Source: Rhodothermales bacterium
Lineage (GTDB): Bacteria; Bacteroidota; Rhodothermia; Rhodothermales; UBA10348
Direction of reading: 5' to 3'
Length of the DNA stretch: 64,000 nucleotides
Assembly (NCBI GenBank): GCA_017643395.1
Contig: JAEPNP010000003.1
Coordinates: 1-64,000, forward strand
The translations under genes and the position numbers were made by a program. The notes under the pieces are model-generated. The model made no database searches. It was not told where the DNA came from and saw nothing but the letters and a program-made list of their open reading frames with translations. Of the stretch, positions 56,087 to 64,000 are shown in pieces; the first letter of the stretch is position 1, and each line of letters opens with the position of its first letter.

Positions 56087-57412
56087 ATGCAGCACTCCGA
56101 CTACACGGAGCGGGTGGTCAACCTGCTCGACCCTTCCGCCAATATTTTTCTTTCGGGCGATGAGGCCCAGGCCCTGTCCGCCATGGAGGCGGGCGATGCC
56201 GAGGCCCTGGGTGCCGTCAGCGGGCAGTTCGCTCTGCTGCAGCGTTCGGGCAAGACGGTGCGCCTGGCGCGGTCCATCGGCCGGCCCATGCGGTACTTCC
56301 TGGCCAAGCGCGCCGAGGGGCCCTGCCTGATCGTAGCCGAGCGCATGGACGAGATTCGTCACCAGCTTGCGCTGGAGGGCCTTGAGGACCAGTTCCATCC
56401 GTCGTACACCCGCATGGTGCCCGCCCATTTCATGCTGGAGCTGGAGCTGATTGGGTGCCCCGATCCGAACCCGGAGTACCACCGGTTCTTTGATCCGCCC
56501 CGCGAACAATGGGCTCCAGACATCGACGAAATCGGGCGTCAATACATCGGCGCACTGGCCCGCGTATGTGACGCCTGGCTGGACACCATTTCGGAGAAGG
56601 CGCCCATCGGGGTGCTGTTTTCCGGTGGCATCGACAGCGGCGCGGTGTTTCTCACCTTGCGTCACCTGCTGCTGGCGCGCGGCCAGGCGCCGCAGCGATT
56701 GAAGGCATTTACCCTGCGCGTGGGAGGCGGTCAGGATGCCGAGCAGGCACACGCGTTCATGCAGGCCCTCGGACACACCATGTATCTGGAGGTCGTCGAT
56801 GTCGCGATGGAGGACTTCGACTACCGCGCTGCCGTGCGGGTTACCGAGGATTACAAGCCGCTCGATGTGCAAAGTGCTACTGCGGCCCTGGCGCTCTGCC
56901 GGGAAATTCGGAACCGCTATCCCGACTGGGTCTGGCTGGCTGATGGCGACGGCGGCGACGAGAACCTGAAGGACTACCCCATCGAAGAGAATCCGGAGCT
57001 GACCATTCGCAGCGTGCTGAACAACCAGATGCTATACCAGGAGGGTTGGGGGGTGCATGCCATCAAGCACTCGCTGACCTATTCAGGTGGGCAGAGCCGG
57101 GGTCACGTGCGGTCCTATGCGCCCGCACGCGCGCTCGGATTCAAGGGATTCAGTCCATTTGCGATACCCGAGGTGATCGAGGTCGCCGAGGGCATCCCGT
57201 TCATCGAACTCACGGACTGGGATCACGAGGCGCTCTACGCGCTCAAGGGGCAGGTCGTCGCGGCCGGCATTGAGGCGCTGACCGGCGAGAAGATGCCGGT
57301 TTTTGAGAAGCGCCGTTTCCAGCGGGGCGTGGTCGACGACGGGGAGTTCGACCAGGCTTTTCCGGATTCGGAGCTCGCCTACCGGCGCGTGTTCGACACG
57401 CTGTTCGCTTGA
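56087..57412 (+). CDS. Asparagine-synthetase-like ATP-pyrophosphatase (lacking a catalytic N-terminal Cys)
   Basis: 441 aa. The N-terminal ~140 residues resemble a degenerate Ntn glutaminase domain (GDAEALGAVSGQFALLQRSGKT) but start MQH, without the nucleophilic Cys2. Glutamine-derived ammonia is therefore unlikely and another amine donor is expected. The C-terminal synthetase domain has the PP-loop SGGIDS (179-184) and ADGDGGDENLKDYP (285 on). Beta-lactam synthetase and related amide-forming enzymes share this layout. It is followed by a radical SAM gene overlapping as TTGA. Its substrate is unknown. Confidence 0.85.
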   Translation: MQHSDYTERVVNLLDPSANIFLSGDEAQALSAMEAGDAEALGAVSGQFALLQRSGKTVRLARSIGRPMRYFLAKRAEGPCLIVAERMDEIRHQLALEGLEDQFHPSYTRMVPAHFMLELELIGCPDPNPEYHRFFDPPREQWAPDIDEIGRQYIGALARVCDAWLDTISEKAPIGVLFSGGIDSGAVFLTLRHLLLARGQAPQRLKAFTLRVGGGQDAEQAHAFMQALGHTMYLEVVDVAMEDFDYRAAVRVTEDYKPLDVQSATAALALCREIRNRYPDWVWLADGDGGDENLKDYPIEENPELTIRSVLNNQMLYQEGWGVHAIKHSLTYSGGQSRGHVRSYAPARALGFKGFSPFAIPEVIEVAEGIPFIELTDWDHEALYALKGQVVAAGIEALTGEKMPVFEKRRFQRGVVDDGEFDQAFPDSELAYRRVFDTLFA

Positions 57413-58347
57413 GCCTGGTCCTGGACGACGCGGCCATTCTCGCGGCCAGGGGCCCGCGGGCCAAGCTGGACCCGGAGCGGCCGTATGCCGTGCACAGCGA
57501 GTCTGAAACGCTCGCTGACGGCACCCGCGCGCAGGTTCTGACGGTCTTCCTCACCAATCGCGAATGTCCCTTCCGATGCTTGATGTGCGACCTCTGGACG
57601 CACACCCTGACGCACACGCCCGCACCGGGTCAGGTGGTTCGGCAGATTGAATGGGCGATGGGCCAGGCCCCCGGATTCGACCACATCAAGCTGTACAACG
57701 CCGGCAGCTTCTTCGACCGCAAGGCCTTTCCTCCGGAGGATCTGCCGGAGGTGGCACAGGTGCTCGGACGGACCCGCCGCGTCATCGTGGAGAACCACCC
57801 GGCTCTGTGCGGAGACGCGGTGTTCGAGTTCGCCGCTCGCATCCACGGCAGGCTGGAGGTCGCGCTGGGCCTCGAGACGGCCCATCCCGGGGTGCTGGAG
57901 CGCCTGAACAAGCGCATGACAGTCGCCGACTTTGAGCACGCCGCCAGGCGTCTGCGACGGGGCGGCGTCGACGTTCGCACCTTCGTGCTCGTGCGGCCCC
58001 CGTTCATGAATGAGGACGAGGGCATCCACTGGGCGGTGGAGAGTGCACGTGTGGCCTGGCAGGCAGGTGCCCAGGTCGTCACGCTCATCCCGACGCGGGC
58101 CGGCAACGGCATCATGGACCAGTTGCAGCGCAACGGGCACTTCACGCCGCCGACGGTGAAGGCGCTCGAGTCGGCCGTCGAGCAGACCCTTGCGCAGACG
58201 CCTCCGGGCGTGCGCGTGTTCGGAGATCTATGGGACGTTGATCGCCTGGAAGGGTGTGCCCGATGTGCGCAGAATCGGCAGGCGCGCATCGCTCGAATGA
58301 ACCGGGATCAGCGCGTGCCGACGCCGGTCCTGTGTGATGCCTGTTGA
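57409..58347 (+). CDS. Radical SAM enzyme
   Basis: 312 aa, TTG start overlapping the previous stop. C53-x3-C57-x2-C60 (CPFRCLMC) holds the SAM-binding 4Fe-4S cluster. The partial TIM barrel follows with KLYNAGSFFD, VIVENHPAL, LEVALGLETAHP (GGE-like strand) and VRTFVLVRPPF. The C-terminus has a CxxC (283, 286) and a second CxxC (309, 312), likely a zinc site or auxiliary cluster. The layout recalls the Elp3/RaSEA-type group, but the reaction is unknown. It is translationally coupled on both sides. Confidence 0.87.
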   Translation: MSLVLDDAAILAARGPRAKLDPERPYAVHSESETLADGTRAQVLTVFLTNRECPFRCLMCDLWTHTLTHTPAPGQVVRQIEWAMGQAPGFDHIKLYNAGSFFDRKAFPPEDLPEVAQVLGRTRRVIVENHPALCGDAVFEFAARIHGRLEVALGLETAHPGVLERLNKRMTVADFEHAARRLRRGGVDVRTFVLVRPPFMNEDEGIHWAVESARVAWQAGAQVVTLIPTRAGNGIMDQLQRNGHFTPPTVKALESAVEQTLAQTPPGVRVFGDLWDVDRLEGCARCAQNRQARIARMNRDQRVPTPVLCDAC

Positions 58348-59702
58348 CGGTGCGCGCTGACCTGCTGATCGTCGGAGGCGGATTCGCGGGATCGGCCATG
58401 GCCATGGTTGCGGCGCGACTGGGCCTGGATGTGGTGTTGATCGACCGCGGCAGGCACCCGAGGTTTGCCGTCGGTGAGTCCACCACCCCGGCCGGCAACA
58501 TGGCCCTGGCCGCGATGGGCCGCCGGTACGGCATCCCGCTGTTCACGGCGATGTCGCGCTACGGCACCTGGAAGGAGCAGCTTCCGGAGGTCGACGTCGG
58601 GCGCAAGCGGGGTTTCGCGTACTGGTTCCACGGTTCAGCGCACCCGGAGCTGCGGGTAGCGGCGTCTGCGGACGATTTCCACTGCGACACGCACTGGCTC
58701 CGCTCAGAGGTAGATGCCAGACTGTTTGAAGAGGCCCGGGCGATGGGTGTCGAGGCGTGGCAGGAGACGGAAATCGTTGGCCTGCATCGAGCGAAACGTT
58801 GGAAGGCGCGGCTCTCTTGCGGGCGCCTGGTCCAGGCGCGGGTACTCGTCGACGCTACCGGGTCGGCTGAGTTTGCCGCGCGCTTCCTGGATGCCGGGCG
58901 CGGTCCCGACATGCGCATCAGGACGTACGCGGCGTTTTCGCACATGCGTGGTCTGCCTCCGTGGGGCGAGTTCATGGACCTGGACGACGATCCGTTTCCG
59001 GCCCATGAGTCAGCGCAGCACCACGTCACAACGGGGGGTTGGATGTGGCAGCTTGGCTTCGATTCCGGCGTCACAAGCGTCGGAATCGTGGGGCCATCAC
59101 CTCCGGACCTTTCGCACTTCCTGAGTGGAGCGCCTTCTCTGGCTCAGCAGGTGGAGGCCGCCTCCGAAACGCGGCCGTGGGCTTCGACGCCGCGGCTTCA
59201 GCGTCGGGTAGTGTGCGCGGGAGGACCAGACTGGTTGCTGCTGCCGGCGTCGGCCGGGTTCGTGGATCCGCTGCATTCGACGGGTATCGCACACGGTCTG
59301 TCGGCCGTGGAGCGCGCTGCTGCCGTGCTCGCCGGGGGCGACAGCGATTTCACCGCGCTTGGCGCGCACATCCTGGGCGAACTGGATCACCTGGATCATC
59401 TCACGGCGGCTTGCTACGCGACGCTGGGCCGGCCGGCTGATTTTGTGGCGGCCACCATGCTCTACTTCGCGGCAAGCATCCGGTATGAGCAGGACCGCAT
59501 CGCCCGTGGAAACTCCACCCCCGGGTTTCTCGGCGCCGACGACTCGGCGCTTCGCTCGGTCGTCAAACAGGCGCCGGACCGGGCCACAACAGCCGGCTTT
59601 GCCGATTGGGTGCGCGAGGCGATTGCGCCCTGGAATGCCATCGGGCTGATGGACCCGAAGTTCGCGCACCGGTATGCCCACACGGCGCCGCGTGGTTGGT
59701 GA
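58344..59702 (+). CDS. FAD-dependent halogenase-like monooxygenase
   Basis: 452 aa with a TTG start overlapping the radical SAM stop. It has a FAD-binding LLIVGGGFAGSAMAM at residue 7, GESTTPAGN (44 on) and VDPLHSTGIAHGL (308 on), all as in tryptophan-halogenase-family flavoproteins. GWMWQLGF (232 on) matches the halogenase GWxWxIP motif except that I-P is replaced by L-G. A lysine at 77 (TWKEQL) is placed like the catalytic Lys. It may halogenate, hydroxylate or only oxidise its substrate. No flavin reductase gene is adjacent. It ends the three-gene unit. Confidence 0.85.
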   Translation: MTVRADLLIVGGGFAGSAMAMVAARLGLDVVLIDRGRHPRFAVGESTTPAGNMALAAMGRRYGIPLFTAMSRYGTWKEQLPEVDVGRKRGFAYWFHGSAHPELRVAASADDFHCDTHWLRSEVDARLFEEARAMGVEAWQETEIVGLHRAKRWKARLSCGRLVQARVLVDATGSAEFAARFLDAGRGPDMRIRTYAAFSHMRGLPPWGEFMDLDDDPFPAHESAQHHVTTGGWMWQLGFDSGVTSVGIVGPSPPDLSHFLSGAPSLAQQVEAASETRPWASTPRLQRRVVCAGGPDWLLLPASAGFVDPLHSTGIAHGLSAVERAAAVLAGGDSDFTALGAHILGELDHLDHLTAACYATLGRPADFVAATMLYFAASIRYEQDRIARGNSTPGFLGADDSALRSVVKQAPDRATTAGFADWVREAIAPWNAIGLMDPKFAHRYAHTAPRGW

Positions 59703-59717
59703 TTCCGTCTCCCCGGG

Positions 59718-62285
59718 CTAACGGACCCGTGTCACAGAAGTCGTGGACCGGCGCCCGTCCGGCCCGGTCACCGCGATCACATAGGTCCCCGACGGAGCCG
59801 ATTCGCCGGAGCGCAGCCCACCATCCCATCGCACAATGGCGCCCGATGCTGTAGGCAGCACCTCTGGAAGCGCCACCACGCGACCAAGCATGTCGTAGAC
59901 CACCGCCCCGGAAGCCCGGCCCGTCACGTCGATGCGCGTCGCGTTCGAGAAAGGATTCGGGAAGGCCGGCTCGGCCATGAAACGCGGCACCTCGGGCAGG
60001 GACTCCGTGGCCACCGGGTCGCCGAGTTGGGTGAGATCCAGGGTGTACATGCCCCTTCCATGCGTACCCGCAATCAGGCGACGCCCGGGGCCGTCCGCCT
60101 TGAGATCCGTGATGGTGACGGCCGGCAGATCGCCGTCGAGCGGGCTCCAGGAGCGCCCATCGTCCGCGCTGTAGAACATGCCGATATCGGTGCCCACGAA
60201 GACGCGGTCGGTGAAAACCGGATCCACAGCGATCGCATTCACGGGGGCGTCGGGCAGGCCGACTGAAATGTCCTCCCAATCCGTGCCGAGGTTGCGGGTC
60301 CGGAAGACGTGAGGCGTGGGATCGCGCCACTTGAGGCCGGAGTACGTCACATACGCGGTGGCCACATCGTCCGGAGCCGGATACACCCGCGTGACCCAGC
60401 GATAAGGCAGGCCCTCGGACACACGATTCCAGTTTGTGCCGTAGTCCCAGGTCACCCAGACGTTACCGTCGTCGGTGCCTGCCCAAATGACCCGGCTGTC
60501 GAGCGGTGAGACGGCAATCGTCGTCACCGTGCCGAGCTTGGCCACCTCCGTGCCGTTGGTCAGGTCGGGGCTCACGGCCTGCCAGTCTGTCGAGACCGCG
60601 TCCTCGGTGCGCCAGATCCGGTACGTGCCGTAGTACAGGATCTCGGAGTCGAACGGATCCATGGCGAGCGGCGTGCCGAAGTTGCGCCTCTCTTCGGAAG
60701 GAATGCCTGTGCCCACGGCGATGGGAAACGGGAACGGGTTGTTGCCGAACAGACCGTCTACACGGACCATGTTTCCGTTCTGTGACTCCGCGTAGATGCG
60801 GGTCGCGTCGTCAGGAATGGGAAGCACGTAGAATCCGTCGCCTCCGAAGGCCTGGCGCCAGTCATTCGTGGCTCCGGTGCGGGTCCAGACCGTGCCGTTG
60901 TCCTGGGTGCCGCCGAACAGCCGTTCGGGGCGTACCGGGTCGAAGGCAATCTCGTAGAACTGCGTAATTGGCAGTGGGCTCAGTCGCTCCCAGGAGCCAC
61001 CCCGGTCGATGGAAATGGCGACGCCCCCATCGTTCCCTTCAAAGACCGCGTTCGGATTGACCGGGTGGAAGGTCATGGCATGATGGTCCACGTGGGTGCC
61101 CGATCGGCGCGTCCAGGTCACGCCCCCGTCTTCAGATCGGAAGATGGAAGCATCCAGCACCCAGACCCGAGCGGGATCCTCTGGATCGACGCGGACCTGG
61201 CCGAAAAACCACGAGAATCTGTAATCGCTTGGCCCCAGGTTGTCCAGGATATTCCCGTTGTCTGCCACCGACCAGGAGTCGCCTCCGTCCGTCGAGACGT
61301 ACAGCCCCAGGTAGCCGCTTCCGCTCGTGTAGTACGCGTACATCACGTCGGGGAAGGAGGGGGAGATGGTCAGGCCGATGCGGCCGATGCGCACCCGGTC
61401 GTTGTCGTCGATGTGATCGTCGGGATCGGGAAGGCCTCGGTCCGGGCCGAGCGGTTCCCAGTTGAGGCCGCCGTCCGTCGAGCGCCAGACACCGCTGGAT
61501 CGCCCGTAGAGGTAGGAGCCTGTGACCCGGCGAACGCGTTGCCAGCTGGTAGCGAACAGCACATCAGGATTGTCCGGGCGCATCACGAGGTCCACGACTC
61601 CGGTGGAATCGTTGACGAACAGCGGCTTGCTCCACGTGGCACCGCCGTCCTCGGTCAGATAGACTCCCCGGTGTTCGTCCGGAGAAAAGTAACTACCTGT
61701 TCCGGCCACCCAGACCCGGTTGAAGTCCTCGGGGTGCACGATCACCCTTCCGATGCTCACCGTTTCGGCAAGGCCTGTATACGACCAGCTTTCGCCGCCG
61801 TCGGTGGACCGAAAAAGGCCACCACCGGCGTAATTGTTGTGTCCGCCGTTGGCTTCACCCGTGCCGACATACATGATCGCCGGGTCGCTGGGAGCGATTG
61901 CGATGTCGCCGATGCTCAGGAATGGCTGGTCGTCAAGGATCGGAGTCCAGCTCGCCCCGAGATCGTCCGACCTGAACACGCCGCCGGTTGCCGCGCCGGC
62001 GAACAGCCGGTTGGGGTTCTCTGGGTGGATTTCCAGGTCGGAGATGCGGCCTCCTACGTTGCCGGGACCCGCGAACTCCCAGACGGCCTCGGCCGCATGT
62101 TTGGATGCGGCCGGCATGGCCCGCTTGGCGGCCAGGGCGTCCTGATACGCAAGCGGGTCCGCCTCAAAGTGAGGAAATGTGCGCTGCAACCAGGCCCGCT
62201 CGTCCGGCACCCTCTCCGGTGGCGGCTCGGGGTGCCCGCAGGCGGCGAGCGTAACGAGGAGTGGGAGGGCTAGAAACGGGCGCAT
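59718..62285 (-). CDS. Sortilin/BNR-type beta-propeller lipoprotein with T9SS-like C-terminal domain
   Basis: 855 aa from the ATG at 62285, with lipobox VTLAA-C16. About ten blades have the F/Y-RSTDGGESW signature (FRSDDLGASW, FRSTDGGESW, YLTEDGGATW, WRSTDGGLNW, YVSTDGGDSW, FRSEDGGVTW). This gives two stacked propellers like VPS10/sortilin or plant photosystem HCF136 relatives. The C-terminus has AFPNPFSNAT and APSGTYVIAV, a sorting or Ig-like tail. A lipobox plus T9SS tail is an unusual pairing. Likely surface-exposed; substrate unknown. Confidence 0.87.
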   Translation of the reverse strand: MRPFLALPLLVTLAACGHPEPPPERVPDERAWLQRTFPHFEADPLAYQDALAAKRAMPAASKHAAEAVWEFAGPGNVGGRISDLEIHPENPNRLFAGAATGGVFRSDDLGASWTPILDDQPFLSIGDIAIAPSDPAIMYVGTGEANGGHNNYAGGGLFRSTDGGESWSYTGLAETVSIGRVIVHPEDFNRVWVAGTGSYFSPDEHRGVYLTEDGGATWSKPLFVNDSTGVVDLVMRPDNPDVLFATSWQRVRRVTGSYLYGRSSGVWRSTDGGLNWEPLGPDRGLPDPDDHIDDNDRVRIGRIGLTISPSFPDVMYAYYTSGSGYLGLYVSTDGGDSWSVADNGNILDNLGPSDYRFSWFFGQVRVDPEDPARVWVLDASIFRSEDGGVTWTRRSGTHVDHHAMTFHPVNPNAVFEGNDGGVAISIDRGGSWERLSPLPITQFYEIAFDPVRPERLFGGTQDNGTVWTRTGATNDWRQAFGGDGFYVLPIPDDATRIYAESQNGNMVRVDGLFGNNPFPFPIAVGTGIPSEERRNFGTPLAMDPFDSEILYYGTYRIWRTEDAVSTDWQAVSPDLTNGTEVAKLGTVTTIAVSPLDSRVIWAGTDDGNVWVTWDYGTNWNRVSEGLPYRWVTRVYPAPDDVATAYVTYSGLKWRDPTPHVFRTRNLGTDWEDISVGLPDAPVNAIAVDPVFTDRVFVGTDIGMFYSADDGRSWSPLDGDLPAVTITDLKADGPGRRLIAGTHGRGMYTLDLTQLGDPVATESLPEVPRFMAEPAFPNPFSNATRIDVTGRASGAVVYDMLGRVVALPEVLPTASGAIVRWDGGLRSGESAPSGTYVIAVTGPDGRRSTTSVTRVR

Positions 62286-62436
62286 GGCGACGGGGCGAAA
62301 GCGAAAGATCGCACCGACGTGCGTCCCGCGCGTTCCCGAGCACGTCACCGGTTTCGATGGGCGGACCGGCCGGTTGCGGATTCCCGCGAACGGGGGGACG
62401 CACCGCGGTCGCGAGGTCCGCCGCTCCGGCCCGGAT

Positions 62437-62850
62437 TCAGCGGACGGTGATCGTGATCTCGTCTTCCATGCCTTCCAGCGCAATGTGCGCACCGTCAGCG
62501 AGCTGCAGGCGCAGCACATGCTCACCCGGAGGCAGGTCGAGCGTAGTGGACGAGGAGCCGTCTCCGTAATGAATGTGCGTGGAGTCCGCAGGAATGACGG
62601 AGCCCGGCGCGAGGAATGGCTCGTTCACCAAAATGTGGAAGTGGCCTGAGTTCTCCGTAAACGTTCCGGCCGGCACCACGTCGATGCCCTCAGCCGCCAT
62701 TTCCACAGAAATGGGTGATTCGAGCTCGGCGCCATCGGCAGGGGAAGCAAAGAACACTCGGGCTGAAGGCTCGGCGGCTTCCGGCTCGGCCTGGGGTTGA
62801 TCAGAGGTGCATGCCGCCACAAGCAGCAGGAGAGGGAGGTACCGGGCCAT
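62437..62850 (-). CDS. DUF4399 lipoprotein
   Basis: 137 aa, lipobox LLVAA-C14, then a short acidic linker and a DUF4399-like beta domain: ARVFFASPADGAELESPISVEM, SGHFHILVN, STHIHYGDGSS and LPPGEHVLRLQLADG. The conserved His-x-His pairs (GHFHI and THIHY) suggest metal binding, but function is unknown for the family. It lies 151 bases upstream of the propeller lipoprotein in the same direction. Confidence 0.85.
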   Translation of the reverse strand: MARYLPLLLLVAACTSDQPQAEPEAAEPSARVFFASPADGAELESPISVEMAAEGIDVVPAGTFTENSGHFHILVNEPFLAPGSVIPADSTHIHYGDGSSSTTLDLPPGEHVLRLQLADGAHIALEGMEDEITITVR

Positions 62851-62943
62851 GATGCGTCATTGTTGGGTGGGCTGACGGAATCTCGCATTCCGTAATGGTT
62901 GTTTCAACAGGCATTGTGCGAGGAATGGTAGTAGCTTTCGGTC

Positions 62944-63567
62944 GTGAAACAGGTCGAACTCTCCGCGACCGGGCTGGCAAAACGCTTTGGAGCCCGCATT
63001 GTCTTTCGGGACATCAGTCTCTCCGTCGCGGGCGGTCAGGCACTGGCAATCACCGGTCACAACGGCTCCGGCAAATCGACCTTGGTCCGGATTCTTGCGG
63101 GCGTCTTGCGGCCGACCCGGGGAGAGGTCACCCTGTCCGTCGGTGGGGCCTCCGTGAACCCCTCGGACCGCCCGTTCCGTTGCGGGCTCGCAGCGCCGTA
63201 CGTGAACCTGTACGACCACTTCAGTGCGGCGGAGAATCTGCGGTTCATCGCGAGGGCCCGCGAGCTGGAGGGGGCTGAAGAGCGCATCGCCCGGGGACTG
63301 GAGATGGTCGGGCTGGCGGGGCGGGAGGACGATCTGCTCCGCTCCTACTCGTCGGGCATGCGTCAGCGGGCCCGGCTGGCCGCTGCCGTGCTGCATGATC
63401 CCGAGGTATTGCTGCTGGATGAGCCGGGCTCCAACCTGGACGATGCGGGGCGTGGTGTGGTGAGGCGTCTGATTCGGGAATCGCTGGACGCCGGACGCGT
63501 GGTGCTGGTGGCCACGAACGATGCGGCCGAGGCGGATCTGTGCGGGTCCCGGGTGACTGTGGGGTAG
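62944..63567 (+). CDS. CcmA-like ABC transporter ATP-binding protein
   Basis: 207 aa with a GTG start. It has Walker A GHNGSGKST, a Q-loop region (AAPYVNLYDHFSAAENL), the signature SYSSGMRQR, Walker B VLLLDEPGSNLD and a switch Asn/His region (ATNDAAE). Size and ENLRF fit CcmA, the heme-exporter ATPase of cytochrome c maturation, which would serve the c-type heme protein at 42.2 kb. CcmB normally follows directly, but here repeat DNA fills the rest of the window. Assignment as CcmA is probable, not certain. Confidence 0.8.
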   Translation: MKQVELSATGLAKRFGARIVFRDISLSVAGGQALAITGHNGSGKSTLVRILAGVLRPTRGEVTLSVGGASVNPSDRPFRCGLAAPYVNLYDHFSAAENLRFIARARELEGAEERIARGLEMVGLAGREDDLLRSYSSGMRQRARLAAAVLHDPEVLLLDEPGSNLDDAGRGVVRRLIRESLDAGRVVLVATNDAAEADLCGSRVTVG

Positions 63568-63620
63568 TGGGGCGGTTGGTGCCCCCCGGGCGGGATCTGG
63601 CTCCGGAGGGGTTCGGCGCC

Positions 63621-63764
63621 GGCGCCTCGGCGGGCTCCGGCTATGGCGCCTCGGCGGGCTCCGGCTATGGCGCCTCGGCGGGCTCCGGCTATGGCGCCTC
63701 GGCGGGCTCCGGCTATGGCGCCTCGGCGGGCTCCGGCTATGGCGCCTCGGCGGGCTCCGGCCCC
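63621..63764. repeat. 24-bp perfect tandem repeat, six units
   Basis: Units start GGCGCCTCGGCGGGC at 63621, 63645, 63669, 63693, 63717 and 63741. The first five are identical and the last diverges in its final four bases. A frame through it would encode an 8-residue Ala/Ser/Gly/Tyr repeat, but it has no conserved gene context. It is the left GC arm of island F. Confidence 0.9.
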
Positions 63765-63802
63765 AGCGCCTCGGCCTGGCTCATGCCCCAGTGCCCCCAC
63801 AA

Positions 63803-63965
63803 GTAGGATCTCCGAGCCGGATTCCACAAAAAGGCCGTTTTCGGCGGCCCACAGGTCGAATATCGAGGCATGATTCCACGTTAGGGGCGCTTCCGGCGGC
63901 CCCCCAAGATGGAATATCGGAGCCGAATTCCACGTTCGGTGCGGCCCCAGACGGCCGCATGTGAT
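63803..63965. repeat. Array F: three dyads plus a half-site
   Basis: F1 63803-63827 (GTAGGAT-N11-ATTCCAC), F2 63855-63879 (GTCGAAT-N11-ATTCCAC) and F3 63909-63933 (ATGGAAT-N11-ATTCCAC), then a lone ATGTGAT at 63959-63965. Start spacings are 52, 54 and 50. The right half-sites are perfect in all three; the left ones drift. The right GC arm would lie beyond the window end. Confidence 0.8.
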
Positions 63966-64000
63966 CGCCCAGGCGACGCGGCGGGACTCCCGGGCTCCCG

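Noticed and set aside
58344-59702. Firm call of tryptophan halogenase
   Set aside because: The GWxWxIP motif is altered and no flavin reductase or tryptophan pathway lies nearby, so only a halogenase-like flavoprotein is claimed.
63540-63806. 88-aa Gly/Ser/Ala/Tyr repeat protein
   Set aside because: It is the translation of the 24-bp repeat. The frame overlaps the end of the ccmA-like gene, has no good ribosome binding site, and similar repeats elsewhere are clearly non-coding.

Overview
The window is high-GC bacterial chromosome, most likely from the Rhodothermia/Rhodothermales side of the Bacteroidota (FCB group). This is inferred from type IX secretion (T9SS) C-terminal sorting domains on two large minus-strand proteins (a YPNPFNP motif in one, a PNPFSN motif in the other), many lipoproteins with an LxAC-type lipobox, Tat-exported sugar enzymes, and the protein repertoire. 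No 16S gene is present, so the placement is tentative.

Layout. 1-18300: the translation/transcription core (tuf 3' end, tRNA-Trp, secE, nusG, then rplK-rplA-rplJ-rplL-rpoB-rpoC). About 6.1 kb intrudes between nusG and rplK: repeat blocks, a secreted protein, a NYN-LOTUS RNA-type protein, a CopA-like multicopper oxidase with its CopB-like partner, and a response regulator. 18300-23500: a Bor-like lipoprotein, a phosphodiester-glycosidase-like lipoprotein, and an ECF sigma / HEAT-repeat anti-sigma / two DUF4097 envelope-protein unit. 23500-32200: a fatty-acid beta-oxidation operon (TetR regulator, acyl-CoA synthetase, FadN-type, FadA, FadE). 32200-42200: a serine hydrolase, an acyl-CoA carboxylase subunit, a second acyl-CoA synthetase with a thioesterase, and the ergothioneine genes egtD/egtB. 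42200-50000: a di-heme peroxidase fused to a beta-propeller and T9SS tail, a kinase/M23 peptidase/aminotransferase triple fusion, and an FGE-like lipoprotein. 50000-56000: a Tat-exported Gfo/Idh/MocA - ApbE - hydroxypyruvate-isomerase-like operon, a B12-binding putative light sensor and a GH20 hexosaminidase. 56000-59700: a translationally coupled trio of asparagine-synthetase-like, radical SAM and FAD halogenase-like enzymes. 59700-64000: a propeller lipoprotein, a DUF4399 lipoprotein and a CcmA-like ATPase.

The most unusual structure is not a gene. Four intergenic islands (near 2.6, 33.1, 42.0 and 63.9 kb) each carry a short array of 25-bp imperfect dyads, two AT-rich 7-mers (GTGGAAT or GTGTAAW types) around an 11-bp GC-rich core. 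They recur every 50-54 bp, mostly exactly 52. The arrays sit among short-period GC-rich tandem repeats (19, 24 or 69 bp) that share sequence between islands. Across the four islands these make a family of composite intergenic elements that I do not recognise.

Functionally the window combines housekeeping information processing with copper handling, lipid catabolism, redox protection (ergothioneine, heme peroxidase) and a small possible biosynthetic cassette at 56-59.7 kb.
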